NCBI GenBank assembly: GCA_964620425.1
Contig: CAZUGV010000002.1
Coordinates: 62,001 to 126,000, forward strand
Direction of reading: 5' to 3'
DNA length: 64,000 nt
DNA from: DASXUG01 sp964620425
GTDB taxonomy: Bacteria; Pseudomonadota; Gammaproteobacteria; Burkholderiales; Methylophilaceae
The stretch's first letter is position 1; every line of letters begins with the position of its first letter. The translations under genes and the position numbers were made by a program. The notes below the pieces were generated by a model. That model had not been told where the DNA came from and searched no databases. It worked only from the letters and a program-made list of their open reading frames with translations. Positions 53,676 through 61,823 of this stretch are shown piece after piece.

Positions 53676-54818
53676 TTACAAACCACGCTCCTCAATCGTG
53701 AATAATCGTTGGTATTCTTTTATGGCATAGCGGTCTGTCATACCCGCGATGTAATCTGCCACCGCGCGGGCTTGGTCTTGTTGTGCCATTTGTTGATACT
53801 CTTGAGGCAATAAGCCTGTATCTTGCATAAATATAGTAAATAGTTCGGTAATAATGCGGTGCGCTTTTGCGCTCATGCGGTTGACGCGGTAGTGCTTATA
53901 TAGGTTTGCGCGCAAAAAGCGTTTGAGTTGGGCTTGTTGTTTTGCCATGGTTTCGCTAAAGGCAATCAACATGGGGAGTTGGCGAATGGCTTGTATGTTA
54001 GCTGGGTTAGCCTTTGCAATATTTTGGCTGCTTTGTTGGCATAAATCGACCACTTGGGCGTTGATCATGCGGCGGATGGTTTCATGCACTAGACGGCGGT
54101 GGTTGGTTTTATCTTTTTGTAACTTTGGATAAAGCGCACGCACTTGGTTGAGGTGTTGTGCGAATATTTCGACTTCTTCAAGTTGATCAAGCGTGATTAA
54201 GCCTGAGCGTAGGCCGTCATCAACGTCGTGGTTGTTGTAGGCGATTTCATCGGCCAGATTGGTGACTTGGGCTTCTAGCGACGGTTGTTGTTTTTTGATA
54301 AAGCGCTCGCCCACATCGCCTAGTGTTTTGGCGTTTTTAACGGAACAGTGTTTGAGTATGCCTTCACGCAGCTCAAAAGTGAGGTTGAGCCCGTCAAACT
54401 CGGCGTAGCGTTGTTCTAAAAAATCGACCACGCGTAACGATTGCAAGTTATGCTCAAAGCCACCATGCGCTTTCATACAAGCATTTAGTGCATCCTGCCC
54501 TGCGTGTCCAAATGGGGTATGTCCGAGGTCGTGCGCGAGGGCAATGGCTTCAACCAAGTCTTCGTGTATTTGCAGATTGCGGGCGATGGCGCGACCAATT
54601 TGGGCGACTTCTAGGCTGTGCGTAAGGCGGTTGCGAAATAAATCGCCTTCGTGGTTTACGAATACCTGGGTTTTATATTCTAAACGGCGAAATGCGCTGG
54701 AGTGGATAATGCGGTCGCGGTCGCGCTGAAATTGATTGCGCCCTTGCGGTGCTGGTTCGGGGTGGTGCCGACCTTGTGATTCATCTGGATTGGCAGAGTA
54801 GGGCGCAAGTGGGTTCAT
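53676..54818 (-). CDS. dgt: deoxyguanosinetriphosphate triphosphohydrolase-like protein
   Basis: A 380-residue HD-domain dNTPase. FRRLEYKTQVFVNHEGDLFRNRLTHSLEVAQI and AHDLGHTPFGHAG hold the metal ligands, and EIAYNNHDVDDGLR gives the last aspartate. It hydrolyses dNTPs to nucleosides and tripolyphosphate; true substrate may differ from dGTP in this subgroup. The start overlaps the aroB stop (TAATG), the usual betaproteobacterial arrangement. Confidence 0.92.
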   Translation of the reverse strand: MNPLAPYSANPDESQGRHHPEPAPQGRNQFQRDRDRIIHSSAFRRLEYKTQVFVNHEGDLFRNRLTHSLEVAQIGRAIARNLQIHEDLVEAIALAHDLGHTPFGHAGQDALNACMKAHGGFEHNLQSLRVVDFLEQRYAEFDGLNLTFELREGILKHCSVKNAKTLGDVGERFIKKQQPSLEAQVTNLADEIAYNNHDVDDGLRSGLITLDQLEEVEIFAQHLNQVRALYPKLQKDKTNHRRLVHETIRRMINAQVVDLCQQSSQNIAKANPANIQAIRQLPMLIAFSETMAKQQAQLKRFLRANLYKHYRVNRMSAKAHRIITELFTIFMQDTGLLPQEYQQMAQQDQARAVADYIAGMTDRYAIKEYQRLFTIEERGL

Positions 54819-55897
54819 TATGAGCCTATTGAGAGTGTTTGTTTGAGCAGGTTGGCATCGTAATCGCTGGTGACGACTGATTTTCCAATGCCTTGTTGCA
54901 ATATAAGGCGGATTTTGCCATCTTGCACTTTTTTATCCAAGCTCATTAAGTCTAGGTAGCGTTCTACACCAAGTGCGGGTGCTTGCGTAGGTAGATTGGC
55001 GGCCCGGTGGATGGCTTGCATTCTTGCAATCTCCGCATCGTTAAGCCAGCCCAAACGACGTGACAAATCAGCGGCGAGCATGGTGCCAGCGGCTACGGCT
55101 TCGCCATGTAGCCATACGCCGTAACCCATCGCATTTTCGATGGCGTGACCAAAGGTGTGACCTAAGTTTAATAATGCGCGTTCGCCACTTTCGTGTTCAT
55201 CGGCGGCGACAACTTCTGCTTTGTTTTGGCATGAGCGATAAATGGCGTAGCTGATGGCGGCAGAATCTAGCGCAACCAGTTTTGGCATATTGGTTTCAAG
55301 CCAGTTGAAAAAGTCAGCATCACGAATCAAGCCATATTTGATGACTTCTGCAAGGCCAGCAGATAACTCACGTGCGGGTAGGGTGTTGAGTGTGTCAATA
55401 TCGGCCAAAACTAATTGCGGCTGGTAAAACGCGCCAATCATGTTTTTACCAAGCGGGTGGTTAATGCCCGTTTTGCCGCCGACGGATGAATCAACTTGTG
55501 ATAACAGGGTGGTGGGGATTTGAATAAATGGTACACCGCGTAAATAAGTAGCGGCTGCGTAGCCAGTTAAATCGCCAATTACACCACCACCAAGCGCGAT
55601 GAGGGTAGTGCTACGTTCGCAACGATTTTTGAGTAGGGCATCGTAAATGAGATTGAGTGATTCGCCATTTTTGTAGGCTTCGCCATCGGGCAAAATAATT
55701 TCAATCACACTGACACCAGCATCACGCAAAGGCTGTGCGAGTTTTTGCATATATAAAGGCGCAACGGTGGTGTTGCTGACGATAGCAACACTTTTGCGTT
55801 TAAGGTGCGGCAAAATTAAATCGACATTGCCTAATAATGATTGACCTATATGGATGGGGTAGGCGCGGGCACCTAATTCAACTTTTAATGTTTGCAT
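54818..55897 (-). CDS. aroB: 3-dehydroquinate synthase
   Basis: A 359-residue NAD and metal-dependent enzyme, step two of the shikimate pathway. ALGGGVIGDLTGYAAATYLRG, QIPTTLLSQVDSSVGGKTGIN, the metal-binding NLGHTFGHAIE and WLHGEAVAAGTM are complete. It follows aroK at 13 bases. Confidence 0.97.
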   Translation of the reverse strand: MQTLKVELGARAYPIHIGQSLLGNVDLILPHLKRKSVAIVSNTTVAPLYMQKLAQPLRDAGVSVIEIILPDGEAYKNGESLNLIYDALLKNRCERSTTLIALGGGVIGDLTGYAAATYLRGVPFIQIPTTLLSQVDSSVGGKTGINHPLGKNMIGAFYQPQLVLADIDTLNTLPARELSAGLAEVIKYGLIRDADFFNWLETNMPKLVALDSAAISYAIYRSCQNKAEVVAADEHESGERALLNLGHTFGHAIENAMGYGVWLHGEAVAAGTMLAADLSRRLGWLNDAEIARMQAIHRAANLPTQAPALGVERYLDLMSLDKKVQDGKIRLILQQGIGKSVVTSDYDANLLKQTLSIGS

Positions 55898-55910
55898 GAC
55901 AGTGGTTAAT

Positions 55911-56444
55911 TTACTCTGTTTGTGTGGGTTGAGTTTGCGGGTTCAATAAGGTTTGAATTTGATGCACGATTTGCGCGACAGGCTGCCCGCCTGTGTCCAC
56001 AATATGGTGGGCGACTTCTCGATATAATGGGTCACGGGCAGAAAATAGTGTTTCCAGCTTTTTGCGGGCATCGCCCTTTTGCAATAACGGGCGATTTCTA
56101 TCGTGACGTGTGCGCAGCCATAATTCGTGTACGTTAGCACGTAGGTAAATAACCGTTCCATTCGCTTTTAGAAATGCTCTATTTTCTTCAAACAATACGG
56201 CACCACCGCCAGTGGCTAATACGATATTTTGCTGTTGGCTAAGCTCTTCTATCATCTGCGCTTCGCGTTTGCGAAAGCCAGCCTCACCTTCTAACTCAAA
56301 TATGACGGGAATGCGAACGCCAGTACGATGTTCAATTTCATGATCAGTGTCATAGAACGTTTTATCTAAGGCTTTAGCCAGCAAACGCCCAACGGTAGTT
56401 TTGCCAGCACCCATTAGCCCAACAAAAAAGATATTAGATTGCAT
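55911..56444 (-). CDS. aroK: shikimate kinase
   Basis: A 177-residue kinase phosphorylating shikimate with ATP. FVGLMGAGKTTVGRLLAK is the Walker A start, then DTDHEIEHRTG and VLATGGGAVL. The ATG is right for the family but is immediately preceded by the T-run of the pil terminator; no Shine-Dalgarno is present. Expression must come from read-through, a promoter inside the terminator region, or leaderless translation. Confidence 0.95.
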   Translation of the reverse strand: MQSNIFFVGLMGAGKTTVGRLLAKALDKTFYDTDHEIEHRTGVRIPVIFELEGEAGFRKREAQMIEELSQQQNIVLATGGGAVLFEENRAFLKANGTVIYLRANVHELWLRTRHDRNRPLLQKGDARKKLETLFSARDPLYREVAHHIVDTGGQPVAQIVHQIQTLLNPQTQPTQTE

Positions 56445-56477
56445 AAAAAAATGCCAAGTACATATGTGCTTGGCATT
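56445..56477 (-). terminator. pilMNOPQ terminator, abutting the aroK start codon
   Basis: AATGCCAAGTAC (56450-56461) pairs with GTGCTTGGCATT (56466-56477) over 12 pairs with one G-U, loop ATAT. On the minus strand the T-run runs straight into the aroK ATG. It lies about 105 bases after the pilQ stop. Confidence 0.82.
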
Positions 56478-56581
56478 TTATGACAAACTTGCACGCTTGT
56501 CAGATTTGGCTGCTGTTAAAACGATCGATAGTGCCGTTTCAAATGTTGAGCGGCCAGCTTTCTTAACGATTCATCTAAAAA

Positions 56582-58771
56582 TCAGTGAATTGATAAATTC
56601 TCATCAAGCACTTTGGGCGTAATAAAAATTAGCAATTCCGTTTTATCATTTTGTTTGATTGTGCGCTTAAATGCGTTACCAACAAATGGAATATCACCAA
56701 AAAACGGGACTTTATTTACTTGATTTAATTGTGTTTGTTCAAATATACCGCCCAATACTGCGGTTTCGCCATTGGCCACTAACACTTGAGTTTTAACGTT
56801 TTGCGTGTCGATAGAGGGTACGTTGTTAAAGACTTGACCAACGCGATCTTTTTTAACACTTAAATCCATAATGATTTTGTTATCAGGGGTGATCTGCGGT
56901 GTAACTTCCAAGCTTAAAACAGCCTTTTTAAATGCGATTGCTGGGACGTTGTTAGCACCAGAAGCCGGTGTGATGTATGGTATTTCTGTACCTTGTTCAA
57001 TCGTCGCTTTTTGTTGATTAGCGGTAGTTACGCGTGGGCTTGAAACCACTTTACCACGATTATCAGACTCTAAAGCGGATAGTTCTAGGTTTAGCAAGAA
57101 GCCTGCAGGTAATCTAAACAAGCTGGCTGCAATGCTGCCAAATGCACCCGTTACAGGCAGGTTAGACATGAGATCTTGCGCGGCATTAGGGCTAGTGCCA
57201 ACTGCCGCTGTTGCAGCAGATGCTAGGTTGGATGAGCCAGTTAGGCCGCTAAGTGTTTCAGTCACAGTTGGACGCCCAGCTGCATCAAATGTTGTCGACC
57301 GACTTGTTACAGTGTTACCTAGTGAGCCGCTGACGCTTAAGTTGCCATTGCCTTGCCCTTGTTTTTGTATACCGAAACGGGCGCCTAGGCTTTTGCCAAA
57401 TTTTTCATCTGCAATCACTAAGCGTGACTCAATCATCACTTGCTTAACTGCGATGTCGATCGTGTTGATGATGCGTTGAATATCTTGAATGCGTTTGGCG
57501 TTATCTTGTACAAAGACCGTGTTGGTTCTAACGTCAATCGCTGCACTACCGCGTTTAGACAAGATTTTTTGTTTATCATCCGTGAGTAAAGTCTTGAGAT
57601 CTTCAGCTTTCATGTATTTCAAAGTGAAAATTTCTGTACGAATAGGTTCCAGCTCTTCAATTTGCTGGCTGGCTTCTAGCGCCACCTTTTCTTTTGCAAC
57701 GACTTCATCTGAAGGTGCAACGACCACCACATTGCCAACCTTACGTTGCGCTAAGTTTTTGCTTTTTAGAATAATGTCGAGGGCTTGATCCCAAGGAACA
57801 TCTTTAAGGCGCAAGGTGATATTGCCAGTGACTGAATCACTTGTCACAATATTTAAGCTAGTAAAGTCAGCAATTACTTGCAACACAGAGCGTATGTCGA
57901 TATTTTGGAAATTTAAAGACAGTTTTTCGCCTGCGTATCCAGGTTTGCTACCTTGTACCAATTTATTTGGGTCTTCAATTACTGGACGCACATCTACAAT
58001 AAAGCGCTTGTCTGCTTGGTAGGCAGATTGCTCCCATAAGCCTTTGGGTTCGATCACCATGCGAGTATTCTTGCCTTGCTTCATGGTGTCAACATAAAGC
58101 ACTGGTGTGTTGAAGTTGATGACGTTCAAACGGCGTTGCAGCTTTTCGGGTAAATCTGCATTGATAAAGTCAACAACAATGGTTTTGCCTTTTTGTTGTA
58201 AATTAATGCCAGTAGTTGCATCAGAGAGGTCAATGATGATGCGTCCTTCACCATTTTTACCACGCATAAAGTCTACATTAGTAATGTCGTGTTTATCATC
58301 ACCTAGCTTGCTTTCGGCAAAACGTTCTACTGCAGTATCCGTTAGCGATGAAGCGCCGTTGCCCTGCAACAACACGGTAACATCATTCCCACTGATGGAG
58401 CTTGAGTAAGACACTTCTTTAGCTAAATTGAGCACCATGCGAGAACGGTCTTTGGCTTGTACCAAGCTGATTGATTTTAAATCCCCTTGATTGGCAGTTA
58501 AATTGTTTTTCGCAAGACCGTTACCAACACCAGGAAAATCAAGCGCAATACGTGGTGGATTGTTTAGCGTGAAACCAGCAGGTAATACAGATAAAGGTTG
58601 GGTGGTGTGAATGCGAACAGCGACTCTACCGCCCGACATGCTGACAAAGTCCACTTTTTCAATTCTATTTGAGAAGCCAGATTGGTCTTCCGCAAAAGTA
58701 TTTAAGGCGACTGCACTAAACAAAATTAGCAACAGTATATTGATAAAGTTATTGATTTTCGAGGTACGCAT
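56582..58771 (-). CDS. pilQ: type IV pilus secretin PilQ
   Basis: A 729-residue outer-membrane secretin through which the pilus passes. Signal peptide (INILLLILFSAVALNTFAED), AMIN domains (about 40-270) for peptidoglycan contact, then SLNFQNIDIRSVLQVIADFT (STN/N0), N1 with VFVQDNAKRIQDIQRIINTID, and the secretin barrel with VVSSPRVTTANQQKATIEQG and VLGGIFEQTQ. The ATG at 58771 has GGAG upstream; a longer frame to 58924 overlapping pilP lacks a signal peptide at its start and is rejected. Confidence 0.95.
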   Translation of the reverse strand: MRTSKINNFINILLLILFSAVALNTFAEDQSGFSNRIEKVDFVSMSGGRVAVRIHTTQPLSVLPAGFTLNNPPRIALDFPGVGNGLAKNNLTANQGDLKSISLVQAKDRSRMVLNLAKEVSYSSSISGNDVTVLLQGNGASSLTDTAVERFAESKLGDDKHDITNVDFMRGKNGEGRIIIDLSDATTGINLQQKGKTIVVDFINADLPEKLQRRLNVINFNTPVLYVDTMKQGKNTRMVIEPKGLWEQSAYQADKRFIVDVRPVIEDPNKLVQGSKPGYAGEKLSLNFQNIDIRSVLQVIADFTSLNIVTSDSVTGNITLRLKDVPWDQALDIILKSKNLAQRKVGNVVVVAPSDEVVAKEKVALEASQQIEELEPIRTEIFTLKYMKAEDLKTLLTDDKQKILSKRGSAAIDVRTNTVFVQDNAKRIQDIQRIINTIDIAVKQVMIESRLVIADEKFGKSLGARFGIQKQGQGNGNLSVSGSLGNTVTSRSTTFDAAGRPTVTETLSGLTGSSNLASAATAAVGTSPNAAQDLMSNLPVTGAFGSIAASLFRLPAGFLLNLELSALESDNRGKVVSSPRVTTANQQKATIEQGTEIPYITPASGANNVPAIAFKKAVLSLEVTPQITPDNKIIMDLSVKKDRVGQVFNNVPSIDTQNVKTQVLVANGETAVLGGIFEQTQLNQVNKVPFFGDIPFVGNAFKRTIKQNDKTELLIFITPKVLDENLSIH

Positions 58772-58787
58772 TTTTAATACTCCACAC

Positions 58788-59336
58788 TTATTCTTGCAAA
58801 TTGATGCTTGTCGCATGTTCAACCCAATCCCCAGTAGCATCATCTTGCACGGTTTCTTTAAGTCTAATTTCGCTCTCAGTAATTTCAGTAACTTTGCCAA
58901 AGTTCTGTCCCATATAGCTACCAACTTTTACTTGTTGAGTAAGGTTTTCAGGCGTTTTCACTAATCCATACTTTTGTTTTGCATTTGAAAGCAACCCAAC
59001 ATATTGGAGGCTTTGTAATGGAAAAGCTTCCAAAGGGTCTCTTGGGCGGTTTAAATCTGGCTCAGCAGAACCACCTCTAGAGCTTGCTTTTCTTTGCTTA
59101 AACGGATCCGCTAGTGTGCCATCTGGATTGTAATCGACAGGTAAGTAAGCTCTAACCTCTGGAATAGGCGGGATTTTAACGCGCATGTCATTGCCAGCTT
59201 CACGTATAAATTTATCGAGGTCATCGCCTTGCCCGCTATCGCAAGCGCTCAGCAAACATACACTCGTAGCCAAAAACACATAGCAAATGTTGTCAAGCAC
59301 ACGTTTAAAGTTTGATTGTAATCTGGTTATCAACAT
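58788..59336 (-). CDS. pilP: type IV pilus lipoprotein PilP
   Basis: A 182-residue inner-membrane lipoprotein that links PilNO to PilQ. The lipobox is VCLLSAC (Cys about 32). RDPLEAFPLQSLQYVGLL and VGSYMGQNFGKVTEITESEIRLKE are standard PilP blocks. It lies 16 bases before pilQ and nine after pilO. Confidence 0.94.
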   Translation of the reverse strand: MLITRLQSNFKRVLDNICYVFLATSVCLLSACDSGQGDDLDKFIREAGNDMRVKIPPIPEVRAYLPVDYNPDGTLADPFKQRKASSRGGSAEPDLNRPRDPLEAFPLQSLQYVGLLSNAKQKYGLVKTPENLTQQVKVGSYMGQNFGKVTEITESEIRLKETVQDDATGDWVEHATSINLQE

Positions 59337-59345
59337 AATCCGCTC

Positions 59346-59996
59346 TTAATGGCTCACAACTTTAGCATCAACTTTTTTCTTACTTGCTATTTCACTTGCG
59401 TCTAAATAACGATAGGTTTTAGCAATAGCCTCCATCACCAAGCGCCCATCTTTAACTTCCTTATTATTTGGATCTTTGGCATTTTCTGTGATTACCATAT
59501 CATTTAACGTCACAATTCTGGAAAGCTTTGATATTTCTGAAGCAAAAGCGCCCATTTCATGATAATTACCCAAAACTTTGATGGAGATTGGCATCTCAGC
59601 GTAAAAGTCACCCACAATTTCTTGTCCAGGTTTAAATAATAAAAACTCTAACCCGCGTGAAAGACCTGCTTGGTTGATGTCGGTTAGCAAGCCATCCATT
59701 TGAGATTTATCTGGTAGTTGTTTGAGTAATGTACCAAATGTCTTTTCTACATCAATCATTTGCTGTTTGTAAGCATCTAAATTAACAGCCTGTTTTTTCT
59801 TGTCTAAAAACACCGTACGCAACTCAGTTTCTTTATTTTTCGCTTGATCTAACTCTTCTAGTTCGGTGCTCCAAATAAACCAGTAACCAATGAATAACAC
59901 GATCAATAAAAGTGCGCCCAAAAGAACACCTTTGACAGGCAAAGGTAAATTGGCTGCATTTTTAAAATCGATATTTTTAAAGTCATCTAATGTCAT
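59346..59996 (-). CDS. pilO: type IV pilus assembly protein PilO
   Basis: A 216-residue inner-membrane protein: one membrane segment (GVLLGALLLIVLFIGYWFIW, about 24-43), a coiled coil (about 45-80), then a ferredoxin-like periplasmic domain with FGTLLKQLPDKSQMDGLL. Partner of PilN in the alignment complex. pilN stops three bases upstream. Confidence 0.94.
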   Translation of the reverse strand: MTLDDFKNIDFKNAANLPLPVKGVLLGALLLIVLFIGYWFIWSTELEELDQAKNKETELRTVFLDKKKQAVNLDAYKQQMIDVEKTFGTLLKQLPDKSQMDGLLTDINQAGLSRGLEFLLFKPGQEIVGDFYAEMPISIKVLGNYHEMGAFASEISKLSRIVTLNDMVITENAKDPNNKEVKDGRLVMEAIAKTYRYLDASEIASKKKVDAKVVSH

Positions 59997-59999
59997 GCT

Positions 60000-60587
60000 T
60001 TATAGACCTTTAGCATTGTTAGCGGCATGTTCGTCTGACGGAGTTGCTGGGATTTTTTGTTGCACGCTTAAAGTAAAAATATTACGTTTAATGTTATTAA
60101 CTGTATCGGCTTTAATTTCAACTAAAGTAGGGTTTTGCAGAAATTCAGAGCCTGAGTAGTTACGCACCATGGTTGCAACACGTGCATTTGTGTCTGCAAC
60201 GCCTTCTATCGTTATCAGATTACCTTGTTCTTTGAGACCTCTGAGGAAAATACCTTCTGGCAACTTGCGACTTAATTCGTCAAGCAATACCACCGCTTGC
60301 GCACGATTAGTTTGTAAGTTTTCTACGACTTGCTTACGATCTAGCAAGTCATTAATTTTGCTTTTTAAGTCTTTTATTTCAGCGATCTGACCGTCTAAAT
60401 CTGCGATAGCTTTTTCCATACGCGTATTGCGTTCAGTTTGTGTTTCGATTTGACCGCTAATGAATGTGTGACCCAAAAACACAAGCGCAAACCCTAACAC
60501 AGCGATGCCCGCCAGCATCATATTAAATTCGCGTTTGCGCTCTTCGCGTTTAATTTGACGATGAGGTAAAAGATTTATTCTGACCAT
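60000..60587 (-). CDS. pilN: type IV pilus assembly protein PilN
   Basis: A 195-residue protein. The cytoplasmic N-terminus RINLLPHRQIKREERK is the conserved motif that docks into PilM. A membrane segment (about 27-45), coiled coil and periplasmic domain follow. Directly adjacent to pilM. Confidence 0.95.
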   Translation of the reverse strand: MVRINLLPHRQIKREERKREFNMMLAGIAVLGFALVFLGHTFISGQIETQTERNTRMEKAIADLDGQIAEIKDLKSKINDLLDRKQVVENLQTNRAQAVVLLDELSRKLPEGIFLRGLKEQGNLITIEGVADTNARVATMVRNYSGSEFLQNPTLVEIKADTVNNIKRNIFTLSVQQKIPATPSDEHAANNAKGL

Positions 60588-61655
60588 TTAGTCAAACCCC
60601 CGCAATGCTAGACCACACGCATTTAGTAAGGCCGGGGCATCTGCAATCACTTGTTGTTGCTTAATTTTAGAGTTGAGTTGCATTTGTTGAAAAGGGTTGG
60701 CGACAATTGTGTTGACTTGTGTTTTTTCTTGCACAGCCACTTCTAAATTGGTAATTGAGGCGCAACCACCTGCCAAAATAATATGATCCACGCGATTGTA
60801 CTGAGTAGATGTTGTAAAGAATTGTAATGCCCGCGTAATTTCGGTGCTTAAGGACTGAACAAAAGGCTGTAACACTTCTGCATCGTAGCTGTCAGGCAAG
60901 CCACCCTTGCGTTTTGCAGATTCTGCCTCTTCGGTTGATAGCCCAAATCGACGTTGAATTTCTTGGGTTAATTGCCCACCACCAAACGCTTGCTCACGGG
61001 TATACACTGATTTGTTGTTGTGCATCACATTAACATGCATCATTGTGGCGCCAATATCTGCAATCATGACGGTTTGCTCAACACCTTTATTCGGCAATTG
61101 GCTGGCAATTAAGCCATATGCAGCTTCTGTAGCATGGCTTTCTATATCAACCACAATGACTTTTAGACCAGCCCCTTCGGCACTAGCGACACGATCTTCA
61201 ATTTTTTCTTTACGTGCTGCGGCTATTAAGACCTCAACCTCACTTGGGCTATTAGGTGCTGCGCCGATTTCTTGGAAGTCAATATTGACCTCATCTAATG
61301 AAAATGGAATGTATTGATTCGCTTCTGATTCAACTTGAAACTCCATATCCTCTTCACGAAGCCCAGCTGCCATGATGACTTTTTTTGTAATCACCGCAGA
61401 AGATGGTAAAGCAATAGCAGCGCGTTTTTCACGTGTGGCCAATGTTTTCCAAGCGCGAGATATTGCTTCAGACACCTGCTCAAGGCCAGAGATATTGCCG
61501 TCAACAATCGCGTCTTTGGCCACTGGCGTAATGGCATATGCTTCAAGGCGATAGCCGTTACCAACTTTTGCCAACTCGACCATTTTGACGGAGGTAGAAC
61601 TAATGTCTACACCGATTAATGGTGGCGTGCGCTTTGTGAAAAAATCGAACTTCAA
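60588..61655 (-). CDS. pilM: type IV pilus assembly ATPase-like protein PilM
   Basis: A 355-residue actin/FtsA-like cytoplasmic protein. GVDISSTSVKMVEL is phosphate loop 1, DIGATMMHVNV phosphate loop 2, and LAGGCASITNLE the adenosine loop. It binds PilN and connects pilus assembly to the cytoplasm. First gene of pilMNOPQ, divergent from PBP1A across 168 bases. Confidence 0.96.
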   Translation of the reverse strand: MKFDFFTKRTPPLIGVDISSTSVKMVELAKVGNGYRLEAYAITPVAKDAIVDGNISGLEQVSEAISRAWKTLATREKRAAIALPSSAVITKKVIMAAGLREEDMEFQVESEANQYIPFSLDEVNIDFQEIGAAPNSPSEVEVLIAAARKEKIEDRVASAEGAGLKVIVVDIESHATEAAYGLIASQLPNKGVEQTVMIADIGATMMHVNVMHNNKSVYTREQAFGGGQLTQEIQRRFGLSTEEAESAKRKGGLPDSYDAEVLQPFVQSLSTEITRALQFFTTSTQYNRVDHIILAGGCASITNLEVAVQEKTQVNTIVANPFQQMQLNSKIKQQQVIADAPALLNACGLALRGFD

Positions 61656-61823
61656 ACTGAAATTCCCTTTCGATACTTGTTTAAGTTGCTAATATTGCAC
61701 ACATTTACCCAACCGATGCTAGCAATAAGGTTGAAACGAGTAAAGGTAATTTTTTTTTAATTCAATGCCTATGACACATATGGTACATTTACGCTTGGTT
61801 TTCATAAAGATTTAATCACGTCT

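Noticed and set aside
58772..58924. N-terminal extension of PilQ by 51 codons
   Set aside because: It overlaps pilP, lacks an N-terminal signal peptide, and the ATG at 58771 has a good ribosome site followed by a signal peptide.
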